From: GCA-003244245 sp036378735
GTDB taxonomy: Bacteria; Actinomycetota; Actinomycetes; Mycobacteriales; Pseudonocardiaceae
Reading direction: 5' to 3'
Length of the DNA: 15,841 bases
Assembly (NCBI GenBank): GCA_036378735.1
Contig: DASUVX010000056.1
Span: 1-15,841, forward strand
Of the stretch, positions 13,024-15,841 are shown piece after piece. The notes below the pieces were generated by a model. It was given only the letters and a program-made list of their open reading frames with translations. It made no database searches and was not told the origin of the DNA. Numbering within the stretch: position 1 is the first letter of the stretch; every line of letters begins with the position of its first letter. The position numbers were made by a program, and so were the translations under genes.

Positions 13024-13521
13024 GTGAACGAGCTGTGGTCGGACGATTTTGAGGTGCTGCACTGGGTTGTCGAGCGATTCGAGCGCACTGGGTACAGCAT
13101 TGAGGTGGGGGAGGCGCTACGAGTTTTCCCCGAGGAGCAGTACGACAGCGCGCGCGAGTCGTTGCGTCGCTTGAGCAGTCACACCTATGTGGTGACCGTC
13201 GACGGCGGTGGCCGGAGACGAAGTGCCAGGAGGGCGCTGCCGGTGGTCGACGCGGCTGCCGAGCACGCCTTATGCCTGATCGGCACGTTACCGGGCAACG
13301 GTGAACTAATTGCCGACCGGATCCTGGCGGTACTCGCCGAGGGGGCGGTGAACGAGCCGGATCCGGAGAAGCGTTACAAACTCCAAGCCGGACTCGAAGG
13401 CGTCGGCGGAATGACTCGCGATGTGCTCGTCGACGTCGTCGCCGCGGCCATCGGCAGGTCCACCGGTCCGTTGAGCAACGGACAGCACAGCGAAGAGCCC
13501 GTGCACTGGGGACGTCGGTAG
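13024..13521 (+). CDS. Unknown 165-residue protein with winged-helix-like N-terminus
   Basis: Not recognised by family. GTG 13024 has GGGAG eight bases upstream and is preferred over the longer frame from 12862, whose first 54 codons look non-coding and include the hairpin. Residues about 5-55 (DDFEVLHWVVERFERTGYSI, VFPEEQYDSARESLRRLSSH, YVVTVDGG) resemble a winged-helix arrangement of helices followed by a beta hairpin. The rest is helical, with LPVVDAAAEHALCLIGTLPG and MTRDVLVDVVAAAIGRSTG. It could be a small DNA-binding or adaptor protein of the actinomycete accessory genome. Operator copy 2 and a strong hairpin lie upstream, linking it tentatively to the XRE/DUF5753 regulator. Confidence 0.7.
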   Translation: MNELWSDDFEVLHWVVERFERTGYSIEVGEALRVFPEEQYDSARESLRRLSSHTYVVTVDGGGRRRSARRALPVVDAAAEHALCLIGTLPGNGELIADRILAVLAEGAVNEPDPEKRYKLQAGLEGVGGMTRDVLVDVVAAAIGRSTGPLSNGQHSEEPVHWGRR

Positions 13522-13775
13522 CCGACAAAATTGTCAGCGCACGATCCATCATTGTCTAGCGTCGAGTTGACCCGCGCGGTCGGTGCTGACCCGGCCGCCG
13601 TCTCCTGGACGCGGCCCATGGCGCTCGAATCACCCGGCCGCTGCCCGCAGAGCCAGTGGAAAGCACCTGGAAAGCGGGATCACTTAACGTAGCCGCCGCA
13701 CCACAGGGCGTCGCATCCCAGGAGCCGGTCCGGCACGTGCCTGGGTTTCTCGATTGGACGACAGGGGGGTACGTC

Positions 13776-14339
13776 ATGCCTTGGATCCGCGCATGGCTAG
13801 CTGGTTCGGTGCTGGCCGCGGCCACCACCACGCTGATCACCGCAGCGCCTGCGAGCGCGCAAGCACCGCCACCGTTGCCGGTGGAGCCGCCGGCGGGGAC
13901 ATCCAACAGCATCAGTTGCGGGATCAGTTACCCCGCCGAGGTGTCCAGTGCTTGGACGAACTTCCCGGCCAATACTGTGACATTGCGTAGTGGTCCGAGC
14001 AATTCGTGCATCCAGACCGGTCAAGGCACCCACGATCAACTCGCCCAGTATGTGTGCTACAGCCCCGGTGACGGTGGCACGTGGACTTTCCTGCGCAATG
14101 TCTCCACTGGAGACCAAGGCTGGGTCCGAGACGCAATGCTGGGGGGCAATGGCAGCCAAGTGCCTTGCGACGAGACCGCGACACCAGCGAGTCTCAACTT
14201 GATACAGACGCTGACCGGATCTGTTGCGCCGTTGCTGCAGGTGAACCCGGCCGGGCTTCAGCCGCCGGCTGCCCCAAAGGCTGGTCTGCTCGGCCCTTTG
14301 GGTCTATTCGATGCGCTGTTCGCTGACCTGAGCCGGTAA
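13776..14339 (+). CDS. Secreted SH3-like domain protein
   Basis: This 187-residue exported protein starts at ATG 13776, preceded by GGGGGG five to ten bases upstream. The signal peptide MPWIRAWLAGSVLAAATTTL continues ITAAPASA, with probable cleavage after ASA (residue 28). A Pro-rich linker follows, then a bacterial SH3-like domain (about 48-131): CGISYP, TVTLRSGPSNSC, YVCYSPGDGGTWTFLRN, GWVRDAML, VPC. Cys 48, 78, 94 and 131 probably form two disulfides. A helical/Pro-rich tail ends LFDALFADLSR. Secreted SH3-type domains bind wall peptides or serve as adaptor modules; no catalytic domain is attached. The frame is open back to 13656, but the signal peptide fixes the start. Confidence 0.85.
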   Translation: MPWIRAWLAGSVLAAATTTLITAAPASAQAPPPLPVEPPAGTSNSISCGISYPAEVSSAWTNFPANTVTLRSGPSNSCIQTGQGTHDQLAQYVCYSPGDGGTWTFLRNVSTGDQGWVRDAMLGGNGSQVPCDETATPASLNLIQTLTGSVAPLLQVNPAGLQPPAAPKAGLLGPLGLFDALFADLSR

Positions 14340-14376
14340 GCACACCGGGTCCATCCGGTTAGCCGTGGAAGGTGGT

Positions 14377-14418
14377 CGTACCAGCGCCCTCGGGGGTTGG
14401 CGCTTTGGCGCTGGTACG
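14377..14418. terminator. Terminator-like hairpin, 12-bp perfect stem
   Basis: CGTACCAGCGCC (14377-14388) pairs perfectly with GGCGCTGGTACG (14407-14418) around an 18-nt loop. It lies 37 nt after the SH3 gene stop, before the 3' end of the converging GNAT gene, so it probably serves the SH3 gene and perhaps both. Confidence 0.7.
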
Positions 14419-14516
14419 GCCAGTGTGTTAACGACGACGTTCGGTGGCGGTCGCGGCTGTGATCAGTTTGTCCCGAAGGTCGGATCCCTTTGTCACCCAG
14501 GCCACCCAGCACAGCC

Positions 14517-15446
14517 TCATCGGCCAACGCTGGTGTCCGGCAGGCCGTCGGTGCCGGAATCGAGTCGCCGGTCGAGCCAGACCCGGTCGCGGACGTCTAT
14601 GCCATCGACCCGGAGACCTGGTGGGTAGCCGGTGGCTACGGTGAAGGCGTCGCGCTCGACTGAGGTCATCCGAAAGCCGTGGCGTTGATAGAAGCGCAGG
14701 TTGTCGATATCCGCCGACGCGGTTGCTACCCACACGGTGGATTCCCCCTCCTCGCGAAGCGCCGCTATGGCGGTGTTCAGCAACCGTCCGCCGAGGCCGC
14801 GGCCCTGGTGGTCTTCCCGCACCGCCATGTTCGTGATCTCAGCTTCACCCCGGTGGCCGGTAGCGACCAGCTGCAGGTGCCCGAGCAGCTCGTCCTCACC
14901 GATGGCGACGAGGACGCGACCGGCATCGAGGTAGGAGTCCAGCCGGGTCGAGGAGTCCTCGGCCAGCGCGAACAACGGCCGCAACCGAGCTCGCGACCCC
15001 GAGTACCACTTCACCTGAACAGCGTCGGCCGCCGGACGTGCCAGGCTCTTGCAGAAGAACTGCAGCCGCTCGGTCGGCCGGAAACCCAGCCGCCGGTGCG
15101 CGCGCAGGCTGGTGGCGTTGTCCAGGTGTGCATCGGATCCGATTTCGCTGAACCCCGCCGACCGCGCCCACTGCTCCACGGCCGCGATCAGTGCCCGACC
15201 CACCCCTGTACGCCGCAGGTCGGCACGCACGTACCAACCCTCCACGTAGGGCACCGGAGCGCTGCTGCAGCCTTCTGCCCACGCCCGGACCGTCGCCGAC
15301 ACGAACCCGCCCAAGGTCGCGTCGGTGGTCTCCCACACCCAGACCCTCTCGCCGGGATCTTCGCTGTCCTCGCCGGCCCATATCAGCCGCTTCCACTCCG
15401 CCACCTGGGCACGATCCTGCGCCCGGATCCCCCGCACACCCATCAT
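14517..15446 (-). CDS. Tandem GNAT acetyltransferase with AAC(6')-I-like N-terminal domain
   Basis: This 309-residue protein has two GNAT folds. Domain 1 (about 1-135) carries the acetyl-CoA loop RRTGVG (79-83 region). It also carries a string of features shared with the aminoglycoside 6'-N-acetyltransferase AAC(6')-Iy group: EGCSSAPVPYVEGWYV, W93 in the following helix, GSDAHLDN, HRRLGF and TERLQFF. Domain 2 (about 143-275) has ITNMAVREDHQGRGLGGRLL and NLRFYQRHGF, a generic GNAT. ATG 15446 has AAGGA seven bases upstream. The protein is cytosolic. Aminoglycoside acetylation by domain 1 is a family-based suggestion only; the fused second GNAT is not part of standard AAC(6')-I enzymes and its substrate is unknown. 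A small ORF lies 85 nt upstream on the same strand. Confidence 0.9.
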   Translation of the reverse strand: MMGVRGIRAQDRAQVAEWKRLIWAGEDSEDPGERVWVWETTDATLGGFVSATVRAWAEGCSSAPVPYVEGWYVRADLRRTGVGRALIAAVEQWARSAGFSEIGSDAHLDNATSLRAHRRLGFRPTERLQFFCKSLARPAADAVQVKWYSGSRARLRPLFALAEDSSTRLDSYLDAGRVLVAIGEDELLGHLQLVATGHRGEAEITNMAVREDHQGRGLGGRLLNTAIAALREEGESTVWVATASADIDNLRFYQRHGFRMTSVERDAFTVATGYPPGLRVDGIDVRDRVWLDRRLDSGTDGLPDTSVGR

Positions 15447-15531
15447 TGAAGTGTCCTTCGTCTAATGACGTCGGTGGAGCGCCGTTTCTGGGTAAGCCTG
15501 ATGGTGCTGACAACGTAAATCAGCTGCCATT

Positions 15532-15708
15532 TCAGGGTCGGGCTAACCCTACCTGAAAACGGGGGTTCACCTCGGTGGGCAGGGTGCGAGCACTCTGGTC
15601 CAGGCCATTTTGCCCAGCGCACTGATCTGTGCGGCAAGAAGCTAATTCATCATTCGGTGGTTCAGTTTGCGGCCCGCCCGGACACTCGATTTGATCAAAG
15701 AACTTCAT
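15532..15708 (-). CDS. Novel 58-residue small protein
   Basis: Not recognised. ATG 15708 has GAGGAG eight bases upstream, which chooses it over the longer frame from 15804 that has no clear site. The sequence starts MKFFDQIECPGGPQTEPPND, has three Cys (9, 25, 30), and ends in the basic TEVNPRFQVGLARP. There is no signal peptide, membrane segment or known motif. Codon use is less GC-biased than that of its neighbours, suggesting recent transfer or a non-coding origin. It precedes the tandem GNAT gene by 85 nt on the same strand and could be its leader gene or a small peptide acted on by it; both are speculation. Confidence 0.4.
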   Translation of the reverse strand: MKFFDQIECPGGPQTEPPNDELASCRTDQCAGQNGLDQSARTLPTEVNPRFQVGLARP

Positions 15709-15841
15709 GAGGCGCGCTCCTCGGCAGACCAGATACTCAGGCCGCGGCGTTTTCGCTGTGCGAGGGCAATGCTGTGCTGACAAACGCTGACCGCTAATGA
15801 TCACCCGTCTCCAACCTAAAGAGGCGGCGCCTTTGACCGCC

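Noticed and set aside
13526..13537. GACAAAATTGTC, a short inverted repeat after the 13024 gene.
   Set aside because: Only 5-bp arms, no second copy, and no clear promoter context.
15806..15813. CGTCTCCA, identical to the acceptor end of the tRNA remnant at 774-781, as a possible second attachment site.
   Set aside because: Only eight bases match and the T-arm is absent, so chance is the simplest explanation.
1..15841. CRISPR arrays, transposases, integrases, rRNA or complete tRNA genes.
   Set aside because: No regularly spaced repeats, no recognisable mobile-element protein and no full tRNA cloverleaf were seen on either strand.

Overview
The window is high-GC DNA with GTG and TTG starts and classic GGAGG-type ribosome sites. 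Its gene families are typical of the Actinobacteria: an XRE/DUF5753 regulator paired with DUF397, RsbW-like ATPases, a STAS antagonist, a multi-domain SpoIIE phosphatase and a small actinobacterial metallothionein. This repertoire suggests a filamentous actinomycete, perhaps a Pseudonocardiaceae member. The genus is an inference. Most genes are short, often solitary and on alternating strands, so it reads as an accessory or chromosome-arm region rather than a core operon block.

Layout. Positions 1-1130 are a decay zone. It holds a small reverse-strand ORF that may carry a frameshift, two strong hairpins, the 3' half of a tRNA-like sequence without its 5' half, and the N-terminal stub of an M20 amidohydrolase cut off at the 3' end of a reverse-strand SDR gene. 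Positions 1135-3487 (reverse) hold a probable operon: a 91-residue protein shaped like a carboxypeptidase propeptide, an M14 zinc carboxypeptidase overlapping it by ATGA, and an SDR oxidoreductase. Positions 3608-4872 hold a divergent partner-switching pair: an RsbW-like ATPase (reverse) and a STAS protein (forward) whose phosphorylatable serine motif is replaced. A 58-residue metallothionein follows (5005-5181), then a 65-nt near-perfect palindrome, a proline-rich exported or anchored protein, and a Tat-exported polysaccharide deacetylase. The deacetylase is divergent from a Tam-like methyltransferase across a 19-bp palindrome. The methyltransferase is followed by a 715-residue GAF-PAS-GAF-SpoIIE phosphatase.

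Positions 9699-9738 are a 15-bp-stem bidirectional terminator. Next come DUF397 and its XRE/DUF5753 regulator (reverse), with a perfect CATGAGACGTCTCATG palindrome in front of the regulator. A second copy of the core, TGAGACGTCTCA, lies 2 kb away, upstream of an unknown 165-residue protein. Between them lie a small Cys-containing protein behind a very stable leader hairpin, a 79-residue peptide resembling a leader plus Gly/Asp-rich core (reverse), and a second SDR. The right end holds a secreted SH3-like protein, a strong terminator, a tandem GNAT protein whose first half resembles AAC(6')-I, and a 58-residue novel ORF with an excellent ribosome site.

Themes. Two modules belong to the partner-switching signalling world (ATPase/STAS and SpoIIE phosphatase), and one to the XRE/DUF397 world. 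The most promising undescribed items are the two-gene, signal-less carboxypeptidase plus free-standing propeptide-like protein; the non-phosphorylatable STAS protein with a collagen-like N-terminus; the orphan leader-plus-core peptide at 11506-11745; and the two-site TGAGACGTCTCA regulon. I see no CRISPR array, no transposase, no rRNA and no complete tRNA.
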